Counted from the first letter of the stretch, positions 43,141 through 52,434 are shown. The stretch: 64,000 nucleotides of DNA from Gordonia rubripertincta (GCF_038024875.1 NZ_CP136136.1:1178001-1242000), one strand, 5' to 3'. Numbers and translations are program-made. Notes: generated by a model from the letters alone, not told the origin.

Positions 43141-44046
43141 TCAGAACGCCGCGCAGCTGGTGGCGGCCTCGGTCTCGGATCGTCGTTCGAGCAGGACGGT
43201 GTCGCGCCACTCGCCGCCGAGTTGGGCGATGCGTTCGCGGACCCCGACGGTGCGGAACCCGGCGGAGTGGTGCAGCGCGATCGCGGCCCGGTTCTCCGGG
43301 AAGACCGAGGTCTGTAGCGTCCACAGGCCGGCCTGGTCGGCGGCGATCACCTGCGTTCGGAGCAGGGCCTTGCCGACGCCGCGGCCGCGCCAGCCTTCGG
43401 CGACACAGACCGCGCTTTCTGCGACCCCGCGGAAGTGCTCGTGGGGCGACGCGGGGGTTAGGGCGGCCCAGCCGACGACGGTGCCGTCGATCTCGGCGAC
43501 CCACCGGTGATCCGGGAGCCACTGGGTGTCCAGCGTCTTCCGAGGCGGCACCTCGGTGGCGAAGGTGGTGAGACCGGTGGCGATGGCGTCGCTGTAGATG
43601 CGGCGCACGGCGGGCCAGTCCTCGTCGGTCATCGGTCGAACGGTCACGTCGCCGGGGAGATCGTCCGGGCAGCACGGGCGCTGGGTGAGCAGGCCCATGA
43701 CTGCGTCGGCCGCGCTCGGCAGGCCGGTGCAGCACGCCGGGTTGACCACCACGACGGAGCTGGTGCCGTCCTTGTGGACGGTCACGAAGCCGACGTCGGC
43801 GAGCTTGCGGACGTGGTGCGAGATGGTCGGCTGGCCGATGCCCAGCCGTGTGGCCAGCTCCCCGATGCTGACGCCGGCCGGGGTGCTGGCGACCTCGTGG
43901 AGAAGCCGGACACGGGTCGGTTCGGCCAGGCAGGCGAACCAACCGGCGTAGGTGGCCGCGTCCTCGGCCGCCAAACCGGCCGACGGATGCCCGGCACCTG
44001 CACTCGGCGGGACACGGCACTCGGCGGACTCAGTGGACGTAACCAT
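43141..44046 (-). CDS. ArsR regulator fused to a GNAT acetyltransferase (ArsN-like)
   Basis: 301 residues from ATG 44046. The N-terminal ~105 residues are an ArsR winged helix (FACLAEPTRVRLLHEVA; LGIGQPTISHHVRKLADVGF) with Cys pairs PACCTG and RPCCPDD nearby. Residues ~130-290 form a GNAT domain (VRPMTDEDWPAVRRIY; EGWRGRGVGKALLRTQVI is the acetyl-CoA loop) similar to phosphinothricin acetyltransferases and ArsN1. A sensor joined to its own detoxifying enzyme. ArsN1 acetylates the organoarsenical arsinothricin; that substrate is inferred here. Confidence 0.82.
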   Translation of the reverse strand: MVTSTESAECRVPPSAGAGHPSAGLAAEDAATYAGWFACLAEPTRVRLLHEVASTPAGVSIGELATRLGIGQPTISHHVRKLADVGFVTVHKDGTSSVVVVNPACCTGLPSAADAVMGLLTQRPCCPDDLPGDVTVRPMTDEDWPAVRRIYSDAIATGLTTFATEVPPRKTLDTQWLPDHRWVAEIDGTVVGWAALTPASPHEHFRGVAESAVCVAEGWRGRGVGKALLRTQVIAADQAGLWTLQTSVFPENRAAIALHHSAGFRTVGVRERIAQLGGEWRDTVLLERRSETEAATSCAAF

Positions 44047-44057
44047 GAACTCAGTAT

Positions 44058-44128
44058 ATCGATCGGCATCGATGGTTACATTCATCGATGGCCATCGATA
44101 CTGTGGGCATTGATCGAAGAACATCGAT
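44058..44128. promoter_or_regulatory. ATCGAT-cluster operator between divergent ars genes
   Basis: ATCGAT occurs five times in 71 bp: 44058, 44068, 44084, 44094 and 44123. Pairs with GG/CC flanks form larger dyads (ATCGATGGCCATCGAT at 44084-44099). The region separates the ArsR-GNAT fusion from the oxidoreductase-MFS-monooxygenase operon. Confidence 0.65.
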
Positions 44129-44141
44129 GAAAGGTCGAATG

Positions 44142-45482
44142 ATGAACGACTTGCCCGTCGTCGTGATCGGTGCCGGACCCATCGGTCTGGCCGCCTCCGC
44201 CGAACTGCGCGAACGCCAGCTCACCCCGCTGGTCTTCGAGCGGGGCCCCCGCGCAGGAGCTGCCGTGGCCGAGTGGAACCACGTGCGACTGTTCTCCCGC
44301 TGGGCCGAGGTCATCGACCCCGCCGCCCGCCGCCTGCTCGACCAGACCGGCTGGAATGCCCCCGACGATGAGGCGTATCTGACCGGGCAGGAGTGGGTCC
44401 GCGACTACCTCGTCCCGCTCGCCGCCGCACTCGGTGACGCCGTGCAGTTCGGCACCGAGGTCATCGGCGTCGCCCGCCGCGGCCGCGACCTCGTCGTCGA
44501 CTCCGGCCGCGACACCGAACCGCTGTCCGTGCACATCCGCCGCGCCGACGGCACCGAGGAACGTGTGCTTGCGCAGGCGGTCATCGACGCCTCCGGCACC
44601 TGGGGCACCCCGAACCCGCTCGGCGGCGAAGGACTACCCGCGCTCGGCGAGAAGGCCGCGGCCGACGTCATCTCCTACCGCGTCCCGGACCTCGACGACC
44701 GGGAAGTGCGCGCGCAGTACGCGGGCAAGCACACCGCGATCGCCGGCGGCGGCCACTCGGCACTGAACGCCATCGTTGCCCTCGCCGCGCTCGAGAAGGA
44801 AGCACCCGGCACCCGGATCACCTGGATCCTGCGCCGCGGCGACGTCGCCTCCACATTCGGTGGCGGCGAATCCGACCAGCTGCCCGCCCGCGGCGCCCTG
44901 GGCCTGAAGGCGAAGAAGGCCGTCGACGACGGCCTGCTGAACGTCGTCACCGGGTTCCGCACCGCCGCAGTCGAACCCGCCGATCAGGACCGGGTTGCCC
45001 TGACCTCCGACAACGGTCAGCGGGTCGACGGTGTCGACCGTGTCGTGGTGCTCACCGGTTTCCGGCCCGAGCTGTCCTGGCTGTCGGAGATCCGCCTCGG
45101 CCTCGATCCGGTCCTGCAGGCCCCGATCGAGCTGGCCCCGCTGATCGACCCGAACGTGCACTCCTGCGGCACCGTCTACCCGCACGGCGCCGAGGAACTC
45201 AGCCACCCCGAACCCGGCTTCTACCTGGCCGGAATGAAGAGCTACGGCCGCGCACCGACGTTCCTGGCCATGACCGGGTACGAGCAGGTCCGCAGCATCG
45301 CCGCCGCGATCGCCGGTGACCACGAGGCCGCCGCCCGCGTCGAGCTGATCCTCCCCGAAACCGGGGTCTGCGGCGGCGCAGGGGTATTCGACGAGCCCGA
45401 CGCCGACGCCTCGGAAGGCGGCTGCTGCGGCGCGCCGCAGCCAGAGTTGGTGACCCTGACCGCACCCGGCGGGTCACGATAG
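44142..45482 (+). CDS. FAD-dependent oxidoreductase of the ars element
   Basis: 446 residues. ATG 44142 is seven bases after AAAGG; ATG 44139 is adjacent. FAD motif VVVIGAGPIGLAASAEL, second Rossmann IAGGGHSALNAIVAL and VLTGFRPEL are present. The C-terminus has Cys motifs (ETGVCGGAGVF; GGCCGAPQ) suited to thiol or metalloid chemistry. It heads a three-gene operon with an MFS transporter and a second monooxygenase, controlled from the ATCGAT cluster. I propose oxidation of an arsenical, without direct proof. Confidence 0.72.
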   Translation: MNDLPVVVIGAGPIGLAASAELRERQLTPLVFERGPRAGAAVAEWNHVRLFSRWAEVIDPAARRLLDQTGWNAPDDEAYLTGQEWVRDYLVPLAAALGDAVQFGTEVIGVARRGRDLVVDSGRDTEPLSVHIRRADGTEERVLAQAVIDASGTWGTPNPLGGEGLPALGEKAAADVISYRVPDLDDREVRAQYAGKHTAIAGGGHSALNAIVALAALEKEAPGTRITWILRRGDVASTFGGGESDQLPARGALGLKAKKAVDDGLLNVVTGFRTAAVEPADQDRVALTSDNGQRVDGVDRVVVLTGFRPELSWLSEIRLGLDPVLQAPIELAPLIDPNVHSCGTVYPHGAEELSHPEPGFYLAGMKSYGRAPTFLAMTGYEQVRSIAAAIAGDHEAAARVELILPETGVCGGAGVFDEPDADASEGGCCGAPQPELVTLTAPGGSR

Positions 45483-45486
45483 CCCG

Positions 45487-46710
45487 ATGACGGACACCAA
45501 GGCCCCGCCGCAGACCGACACCCTTCCCGCGGCTGGTCTGCGGCGGGTCTTGGCGATCCTGTGCCTGACGGAGATCACCAGCTGGGGCATCCTCTACTAC
45601 GCCTTCCCCGTGCTGTCGGTGTCCATCGCGGACGACACCGGCTGGTCCCTACAGACGATCATGGCCGCGTTCTCGATCGGCCAGCTCGCCGCCGCATTCA
45701 CCGGCATCCCCGTCGGCCGCATCATCGACCGCATCGGCCCGCGCGCCATCATGACCGCCGGCTCCGTACTCGCCGTGCCCGCACTGCTCCTCATCGCGAC
45801 CGCACACAACCTGCCGACGTTCTACGCCGGCTGGATCCTCGCCGGCATCGCGATGGGCGGCGTTCTCTACCCGCCCGCGTTCGCGGCGCTGACCCGCTGG
45901 TACGGCGACAGCTACGTCAAGGCGCTGATGATCCTCACCCTCGCCGCGGGCCTGGCGAGCACCGTCTTCGCCCCGCTCGCCGCGACGCTGGTCGAGCGAA
46001 CCGACTGGCGCGCCACCTATCTCATCCTCGCGGCGATCCTCGCCGTCATCACCATCCCCGCCCACCTGTGGGGGCTGCGCGGGCGCTGGCCGCACCCACC
46101 GGCACCGGCGCACGGAGACGCGGCCGATCACCGCGACGCCTCCCGCAGCCCCGCGTTCCTCGCCCTCGTCGCCGCCTTGAGCCTCGGCGCGTTCGCCGCC
46201 TTCGCTGGCGTGTTCAACCTCGTGCCGCTGCTCATCGAACAAGGCTTCTCCCCGTCTCTGGCGGCTTTGACCCTCGGCCTGAGTGGGGCGGGACAGCTCC
46301 TCGGCCGCATCGGCTACCTGCCCCTCGCGGCCCGTACCTCGGCTCGCAGCCGTGCCATAGGTGTTCTCGTCGCGACCGCCGTCAGCACCGCACTACTGGG
46401 TGTCGTGACCACGGTCGTGACCCTGATCACCGTCGCGATCGGCGCCGGACTGATCCGTGGACTGTTCACCCTCGTCCAAGCCACCGCCATCACCGACCGG
46501 TGGGGCGCCGTCCACTACGGCCGCCTCAACGGCCTGATGTCCGCCCCCATCGTCATCGTGATGGCACTCGCCCCGTGGGCCGGCACCGCCCTGTCGAATT
46601 GGACCGGCAGCTACGCCCACGCCTACCTCGTCCTCGGTGCCATCGCACTCCTCGCAGCCCTCGTCGCGGCCGCCAGCGTCCCCCGCCGCACCGTCGACGC
46701 CACTCCCTGA
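45487..46710 (+). CDS. MFS transporter of the ars element
   Basis: 407 residues, 12 helices. The MFS loop VGRIIDRIGPRAIM lies after helix 2. GVLYPPAFAALTRWYG and WRATYLILAAILAV are also typical. It starts 5 bp after the oxidoreductase and is followed by a flavin monooxygenase, so it probably exports the product of these enzymes. ArsJ and ArsK are known MFS arsenic exporters; I cannot assign it to either. Confidence 0.78.
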   Translation: MTDTKAPPQTDTLPAAGLRRVLAILCLTEITSWGILYYAFPVLSVSIADDTGWSLQTIMAAFSIGQLAAAFTGIPVGRIIDRIGPRAIMTAGSVLAVPALLLIATAHNLPTFYAGWILAGIAMGGVLYPPAFAALTRWYGDSYVKALMILTLAAGLASTVFAPLAATLVERTDWRATYLILAAILAVITIPAHLWGLRGRWPHPPAPAHGDAADHRDASRSPAFLALVAALSLGAFAAFAGVFNLVPLLIEQGFSPSLAALTLGLSGAGQLLGRIGYLPLAARTSARSRAIGVLVATAVSTALLGVVTTVVTLITVAIGAGLIRGLFTLVQATAITDRWGAVHYGRLNGLMSAPIVIVMALAPWAGTALSNWTGSYAHAYLVLGAIALLAALVAAASVPRRTVDATP

Positions 46711-46726
46711 TTCGAAGGACCCCCAC

Positions 46727-47767
46727 ATGTCCCACTACGACGCCCTCATCGTGGGCGCCGGCCAGTCCGGCCTGGCCACTGCCCACTCCCTCCGCCAGCG
46801 TGGCCTGACCGCCGCGATCCTCGAAGCCTCCGACGACACCGCCGGATCCTGGCCGCACTACTACGACAGCCTCACCCTGTTCTCGCCCGCGAAATACAGC
46901 TCCCTACCCGGGCTTTCCTTCCCCGGCGACCCCGACCACTACCCGCACCGCGACGAAGTCGTCGACTACCTGCGCCGCTACGCCAAGGGCCTCGACGTCG
47001 ACATCCACCTCAACCACCGGGTCGACGCCGTCGACCACGACGGCCACACCTTCACCGCCCACACCGACATCGGAACCGCCTTCACCGCACCCCGGCTCGT
47101 CGCCGCCACAGGCGGATTCGGCTCACCCCACCTCCCGGCACTGCCAGGACAAGACACGTTCACCGGAAAACTGCTGCATGCCAGCACCTACCGCACCCCC
47201 GCCGACCACACCGGGGAGAACGTCATCGTCGTCGGCGCCGGCAACTCCGCGGTCCAGATCGCCGCGGAACTCGCCGACACCACCACAGTCACCCTCGCCA
47301 GCCGCACACCGGTGAAGTTCGCCCCGCAACGCCCCCTCGGCCGCGACATGCACTTCTGGTTCACCATCACCGGCATCGACGCCCTCCCCATCGGGCACCG
47401 GATCACCAACCCGCCCACCGTGCCGGTCTTCGACACCGGCCGCTACCGCGCCGCCCTCGCCGCATCCCAACCCGTTGCCCGCGAGATGTTCACCCGACTC
47501 GACGGCGACACCGCCGTATGGCCCGACGGCACCTCCAGCGACGTCGACGCGATCGTCCTTGCCACCGGATACACACCCCACCTGCCCTACCTCGCCGGTA
47601 TCGGTGCTCTCGACCAGGACGGGCGCCCCCGGCAACGGAAAGGCCTGTCCACCACCCACACCGGACTCGGCTACATCGGCCTCGAATGGCAGCGCAGCCT
47701 CTCCTCCGCATCTTTACGGGGAGTCGGCCGTGACGCTCGCTACCTCGTCAGGCGGATGGTCAGGTAG
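46727..47767 (+). CDS. Second ArsO-like flavin monooxygenase
   Basis: 346 residues from ATG 46727. Motifs ALIVGAGQSGLATAHSL and VIVVGAGNSAVQIAAEL are the FAD and NADPH sites, and SLTLFSPAKYSSLPG matches the same region of the protein at 38475 (SLRLFSPAEFAALPG). The two are clearly related but not recent duplicates. C-terminal SLSSASLRGVGRDARYLVRR resembles the family end. Last gene of the oxidoreductase-MFS operon. Confidence 0.75.
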   Translation: MSHYDALIVGAGQSGLATAHSLRQRGLTAAILEASDDTAGSWPHYYDSLTLFSPAKYSSLPGLSFPGDPDHYPHRDEVVDYLRRYAKGLDVDIHLNHRVDAVDHDGHTFTAHTDIGTAFTAPRLVAATGGFGSPHLPALPGQDTFTGKLLHASTYRTPADHTGENVIVVGAGNSAVQIAAELADTTTVTLASRTPVKFAPQRPLGRDMHFWFTITGIDALPIGHRITNPPTVPVFDTGRYRAALAASQPVAREMFTRLDGDTAVWPDGTSSDVDAIVLATGYTPHLPYLAGIGALDQDGRPRQRKGLSTTHTGLGYIGLEWQRSLSSASLRGVGRDARYLVRRMVR

Positions 47768-47844
47768 ACGCTGATGGCGGGGTTGGTGTCGGTGCCCGCA
47801 GATACGATCGTGATCACTCAAGTGGTGACCACAAGGGGGACGAC

Positions 47845-48072
47845 ATGGCTGGATTCACGATGGATCCGAACTTCGAGAAGAAGCTCGCGAAGCAGGTTGC
47901 GGGAAACATGCAGCGGGAGGTCGACGCCGTCTACCGCCAGTGCAAAGGCCAGCCCGTAGCCACGGTCAAGCGAGCGCTGCAACGCAAGCTTGGCACCGCC
48001 CTCGTCGAGCCGACTTTGACCAGCATCGCCGAAGCAATCAGCCGCGGTGACAATGTCAAGATCAAGCTCTGA
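47845..48072 (+). CDS. Small hypothetical protein at the element end
   Basis: 75 residues from ATG 47845 (GGGGGA upstream), predicted mostly helical: FEKKLAKQVAGNMQREVDAV, VATVKRALQRKLG and ISRGDNVKIKL. One Cys. No family recognised. It lies ~100 bp inside the right terminus of the Tn554-like element, a place where accessory or excision proteins can occur, but the sequence gives no DNA-binding motif. Confidence 0.5.
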   Translation: MAGFTMDPNFEKKLAKQVAGNMQREVDAVYRQCKGQPVATVKRALQRKLGTALVEPTLTSIAEAISRGDNVKIKL

Positions 48073-48176
48073 CAAGAGCAGTCACGCCTTCGTTGGCGCG
48101 TCGGTTCGGGAGACGGTCGTCAGCAGATGATTGCGGCAAACGCATTGCTGGCGAGCTCCTGCCATCCTAGTCCGGT

Positions 48177-49931
48177 AAAGGATTCACCCTGACGGTCAGC
48201 GCTTCTGACGGTGCAGGCAACATCTACCTTGAGGTAGCCGCGGGGGTCACGATGTTCGTCCTGGCCGGCCGATACTTCGAGAAGCGGTCCAAACGGCGCG
48301 CCGGTGCGGCGTTGCGGGCCTTGTTGGAGCTGGGCGCCAAAGACGTCACAGTGATCAGGGACGGCCACCAGCATCGGATCCCGATCGGCGAGCTCGCCAT
48401 TGACGACGAGTTCAATGTGCGCCCCGGCGAGAAGATCGCCAGCGACGGTGTGGTGGTGTCCGGCACCTCGGCAGTCGATGCCAGCATGGTCACCGGCGAG
48501 TCGATGCCAGTCCAGGTCGCCCCCGCCGACACCGTGACCGGCGGAACGGTCAACGCCGGCGGGCACCTGCGGGTGCGGGCGACCCGCGTGGGAGCGGACA
48601 CCCAACTCGCGCAAATGGCCGCGATGGTCGAACGCGCCCAGACCGGCAAAGCCCACGCCCAGCGACTGGCCGACCGGATCTCAAGTGTCTTCGTGCCGGT
48701 GGTCATCGCCGTCGCCATCGCTGTCCTCGGCGCGTGGATCGGCGCCGGCTATCCCCTGCAAGCGGCGTTCACCGCCGCGGTCGCTGTGCTGATCATCGCC
48801 TGCCCCTGCGCTCTGGGACTGGCCACCCCGACCGCACTTCTGGTCGGTACCGGCCGCGGAGCCCAACTCGGCATCGTGATCAAAGGCCCCGAAGTCCTCG
48901 AATCCACCCGAACCGTCGACACCGTTGTCCTCGACAAAACCGGCACGGTCACCACGGGACAGATGACACTCGTCCAGGTCACCACTGCTCCCTCCACCAC
49001 TCGCGAAGACGTGCTCGCCCTCGCGGGGGCGGTGGAGAATGCCTCCGAGCACCCCGTCGCGGCCGCCATCGCTGCTGGTGCAGCCGCCGAAGTCGGGCCG
49101 CTCGACCAGGTCGACGACTTCCGCAACTTCGAAGGTCGAGGCGTGCGCGGTCTGGTCCAGGGACGTGTGGTCACCGTCGGGCGTCCGACGCTGCTGGCCG
49201 AACACCACATCGCCGTTGATGACCCCCACCTCAACGAGGCGCAGACCGCCGCCGAAGAAGCCGGACAGACCGCCGTACTCGTCGCCTGGGACGGCCGCGC
49301 CCATGCGGTCCTGGCGGTCGCCGATGCGATCAAACCCACCAGCGCACACGCCATCGCCCGGCTCGCCGCACTGGGTATGACGCCCATCCTGTTGACCGGC
49401 GACAACCAGACCGTCGCCGATGCCGTGGCCGCTGAGGTCGGTATCGACACCGTCATCGCTAACGTCTTGCCGGCCGACAAAGCCGCCGTCATCACCGACC
49501 TGCAATCCGACGGCAAGGTTGTGGCCATGATCGGCGACGGCGTCAACGACGCCGCTGCCCTGGCCCACGCCGATCTCGGGCTGGCGATGGGCACCGGCAC
49601 CGACGCCGCCATGCATGCCGCTGACATCACCCTGGTCCGCGGCGACCTCAACGCTGCCGCCGACGCGATCGCCTTGGCACGCACCACTCTGAAAACGATC
49701 AAAATGAACCTGTTCTGGGCATTCGCCTACAACGTCGCCGCGATACCGCTGGCCGCGCTGGGACTGCTCAACCCCATGCTGGCCGGGGCCGCCATGGCGT
49801 TGTCCAGCGTGTTCGTCGTCAGCAACAGCCTGCGGCTGCGCGCCTTCACCAGCCCGCCCCACTCATCGTCCACAGTTCCACCCACCAACCCCTCGACGTA
49901 TACCCCCAAGGGGTATAAGGTAGCGGCATGA
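48177..49931 (+). pseudogene. copA: copA, 3' part
   Basis: Continues the protein begun at 29317. Directly after the element end the frame reads KGFTLTVSASDGAGNIYLEV, then AGRYFEKRSKRR, VTGESMP (actuator), LIIACPCALGLATP (Cu site), DKTGTVT (phospho-Asp), SEHPVAAAI and MIGDGVNDAAAL. An internal ATG at 48252 could start a partial protein lacking the HMA domain and the first helices. The stop overlaps the copB start (ATGA). The last 11 codons carry a CsoR-type operator. Confidence 0.9.
49900..49920 (+). promoter_or_regulatory. CsoR-type operator and internal promoter for copB-csoR
   Basis: ATACCCCCAAGGGGTAT (49900-49916) is a near-perfect palindrome inside the 3' end of copA. TATAAG (49914-49919) lies 8 bp before ATG 49928, so a leaderless copB transcript is likely. 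This promoter survives the splitting of copA. Confidence 0.72.
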
Positions 49932-52090
49932 ACGAGCACTCTTCCCCTGAGCACGTCGGTCACGACGCCGCCGATGAACGCCACCACGGCCAACTCGCCG
50001 CAGCGTCACACAACCACCACGATCACCATGCTGAGCGCGCCCGCGCAGACCATGATCACGCTGGGCATGGGGGGCATGGTGATCACGCCGGGCAGTTCCG
50101 GCGGCTGTTCTGGATCATGCTGGCCCTGGCTGTGCCGGTCGTGGCCTTTTCGCCCATGTTCGCGATGCTCATCGGCTATGACCTACCCGATGGTGAAGTG
50201 TTGAAGTGGGTCTCACCGGTGCTGGGTACGGTGATGTACTGCTGGGGTGGGCGGCCGTTCCTGGTAGGCGCCTATTCAGAACTGCGGTCGCGTGCACCGG
50301 GAATGATGCTGTTGATCGCCTTGGCGATCACGGTGGCCTTCGTGGCGTCCTGGGGTGCGAGCATCGGTGTGTTGCACCACGAACTGGACTTCTGGTGGGA
50401 ACTGGCGCTGCTCATCGTGATCATGCTGTTGGGGCATTGGATCGAGATGCGGTCGCTGGCCCAGACGACCTCGGCCCTGGACTCGCTGGCCGCGCTGCTG
50501 CCCGATGAGGCCGAACGCGTCGATGGCGACCAGATCACCACGGTTGCTCCCAGTGAGCTGCAGGTCGGAGATGTGGTGATCGTGCGCCCGGGGGCCAGCG
50601 TGCCGGCCGACGGTCGCGTCGTAGACGGCTCGGCCGAGCTCGATGAATCCATGGTCACCGGAGAATCGCGCACGGTGCGCCGCGGCATCGGCGATCAGGT
50701 GGTGGCCGGCACGGTGGCCACCGACTCGGGGCTGCGGGTCCAGATCACCGCCACCGGCGATGACACGGCGCTGGCCGGGATTCAGCGCCTGGTGGCAGAC
50801 GCGCAGAACTCCACCTCCCGCGCCCAGCGGCTGGCCGATTCCGCTGCAGCGCTGCTGTTCTGGTTCGCGCTCGGCTCAGCGATCATCACCGCCATCGTGT
50901 GGACGGTCATCGGCCAACCCGACCAGGCGGTGATTCGAACCATCACCGTGCTGGTCATCGCCTGCCCGCACGCACTCGGCTTGGCTATCCCCCTGGTGGT
51001 GGCCATTGCCACCGAACGCGCCGCCCGCGGCGGCGTGCTGGTTAAAGACCGGTTGGCACTTGAGGCCATGCGCACTGTGGATGCGGTGCTGTTCGACAAG
51101 ACCGGAACCCTGACCAAGGGTGAGCCCACGGTCATCGAGATCGCGGCCGCCGACGGCGTCGATGAGGACACCGTGCTCGCCCTGGCCGCCAGCGCCGAAG
51201 CCGACAGTGAGCACCCGTTGGCGCGAGCGATTGTCGCAGCTGCCGGAGACCGCGCGCGGCCGGTGCCGGCGGCCACCGACTTCACCTCGTCACCGGCGGT
51301 CGGTGTGACCGCTCGCGTCGAGGGCGCCACAGTGCGGGTGGGCGGGCCCCGCATGCTCGAGGAACAGGGCCATCAGGAACTGGCCATCGCTGATCGCTGG
51401 CGCGCCGACGGCGCAATCATCCTGCATGTCACCCGCGACACTGAGCTGATTGGAGCTCTCAAACTTGCTGATGAGGTGCGCGGGGAATCCCGCCAAGCCG
51501 TCGAGGTGCTGCACGCCCGCGGGGTCGAGGTTGTGATGATTACCGGCGACGCCGAAGCAGTGGCGCACACCGTCGCTCACGACCTCGGTATCGATCGGGT
51601 GTTCGCCGGTGTACGGCCGGAAGACAAAGCCAGCAAGGTGGCCGAACTGCAGCACGAAGGCCGCAAGGTGGCGATGGTGGGCGACGGCGTCAACGACGCC
51701 CCCGCCCTGGCCCAGGCCGATGTGGGCATCGCGATCGGGGCCGGCACCGACGTCGCGATCGCCTCGGCCGGGGTCATCCTCGCCAGCGACGACCCCCGCT
51801 CGGTGCTGTCGGTCATCGAGCTGTCGGACGCCAGCTACCGAAAAATGAAGCAGAACCTGTGGTGGGCAGCGGGATACAACCTGATCTCTGTACCGCTGGC
51901 CGCCGGAATTCTCGCGCCCATCGGGTTCGTCCTGCCGATGTCGGTCGGAGCGATTCTGATGTCAGCCTCGACGGTCGTGGTCGCACTCAACGCGCAACTG
52001 TTACGCCGACTCGACCTGCAGCCAGGCGCGAGTACAGTGCGTGGACTGCAGCACAACCGACCGAGATCCATTGAGAAGGTGAGTCCATGA
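49928..52090 (+). CDS. copB: Copper/silver P1B-3-type ATPase CopB
   Basis: 720 residues. The His-rich N-terminus (HDAADERHHGQ; SHNHHDHHAERARADHDHAG) replaces an HMA domain and probably binds metal. LLGHWIEMRSLAQT, MVTGESRTV, the membrane motif VIACPHALGLAIPL (CPH, diagnostic of P1B-3), DKTGTLTKGEP, SEHPLARAI and VGDGVNDAPALAQAD follow. CopB-type pumps export Cu+ or Cu2+ and Ag+. Overlaps both copA and csoR by 4 bp. With copA broken it may be the main copper exporter here. Confidence 0.92.
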   Translation: MNEHSSPEHVGHDAADERHHGQLAAASHNHHDHHAERARADHDHAGHGGHGDHAGQFRRLFWIMLALAVPVVAFSPMFAMLIGYDLPDGEVLKWVSPVLGTVMYCWGGRPFLVGAYSELRSRAPGMMLLIALAITVAFVASWGASIGVLHHELDFWWELALLIVIMLLGHWIEMRSLAQTTSALDSLAALLPDEAERVDGDQITTVAPSELQVGDVVIVRPGASVPADGRVVDGSAELDESMVTGESRTVRRGIGDQVVAGTVATDSGLRVQITATGDDTALAGIQRLVADAQNSTSRAQRLADSAAALLFWFALGSAIITAIVWTVIGQPDQAVIRTITVLVIACPHALGLAIPLVVAIATERAARGGVLVKDRLALEAMRTVDAVLFDKTGTLTKGEPTVIEIAAADGVDEDTVLALAASAEADSEHPLARAIVAAAGDRARPVPAATDFTSSPAVGVTARVEGATVRVGGPRMLEEQGHQELAIADRWRADGAIILHVTRDTELIGALKLADEVRGESRQAVEVLHARGVEVVMITGDAEAVAHTVAHDLGIDRVFAGVRPEDKASKVAELQHEGRKVAMVGDGVNDAPALAQADVGIAIGAGTDVAIASAGVILASDDPRSVLSVIELSDASYRKMKQNLWWAAGYNLISVPLAAGILAPIGFVLPMSVGAILMSASTVVVALNAQLLRRLDLQPGASTVRGLQHNRPRSIEKVSP

Positions 52091-52434
52091 CCGCTGCGTC
52101 CGCACCGGGACAATCCTCCACCCCGGAAGAATCCTCTGCCTCGGAACACTCTTCCCACGGTTACATCAGCGATAAGGGCAAATACCTGGCCCGCCTCAAG
52201 CGCATCGAGGGGCAATCCCGAGGTATCTATCGGATGGTCGACGAGGAGCAGTACTGCATCGACATCCTGACCCAGATTTCGGCGCTGACCAAGGCGCTGG
52301 AGGGGGTCGCGCTGGGTTTGCTCGACGACCATCTCACCCACTGTGTGCTCGATGCCGCCCACGCCGGCGGGGACGAGGCGCAGGAGAAGATCGCTGAAGC
52401 CTCGGCGGCCATCGCTCGCCTCGTTCGTTCCTGA
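52087..52434 (+). CDS. csoR: Copper-sensing repressor CsoR
   Basis: 115 residues. The all-helical CsoR fold is seen from YLARLKRIEGQSRGIYRMVD. The Cu(I) ligands are Cys in EEQYCIDIL, and His and Cys in DDHLTHCVL (C-H-C set). CsoR releases DNA on binding Cu(I). It lies at the end of copA-copB-csoR, and its proposed operators are at 27893, 49900 and 55852. The Ser/Glu-rich N-terminal tail is disordered. Confidence 0.93.
   Translation: MTAASAPGQSSTPEESSASEHSSHGYISDKGKYLARLKRIEGQSRGIYRMVDEEQYCIDILTQISALTKALEGVALGLLDDHLTHCVLDAAHAGGDEAQEKIAEASAAIARLVRS

Larger units (their letters stand above)
29932..48176 (+). mobile_element. Tn554-like arsenic/cadmium resistance element inserted in copA
   Basis: The 18,245-bp element has terminal inverted repeats ACCGGACTA (29932-29940) and TAGTCCGGT (48168-48176), with no target duplication. 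It begins with two overlapping tyrosine recombinase genes, as in Tn554; a third small protein (TnpC) was not found. Cargo is arsenic and cadmium/lead resistance. Removing exactly this segment restores the copA reading frame (THGML-KGFTLTVS). The left end contains a near-palindrome CCGGACTAAGTTCGG (29933-29947), a possible recombinase core. Confidence 0.85.
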
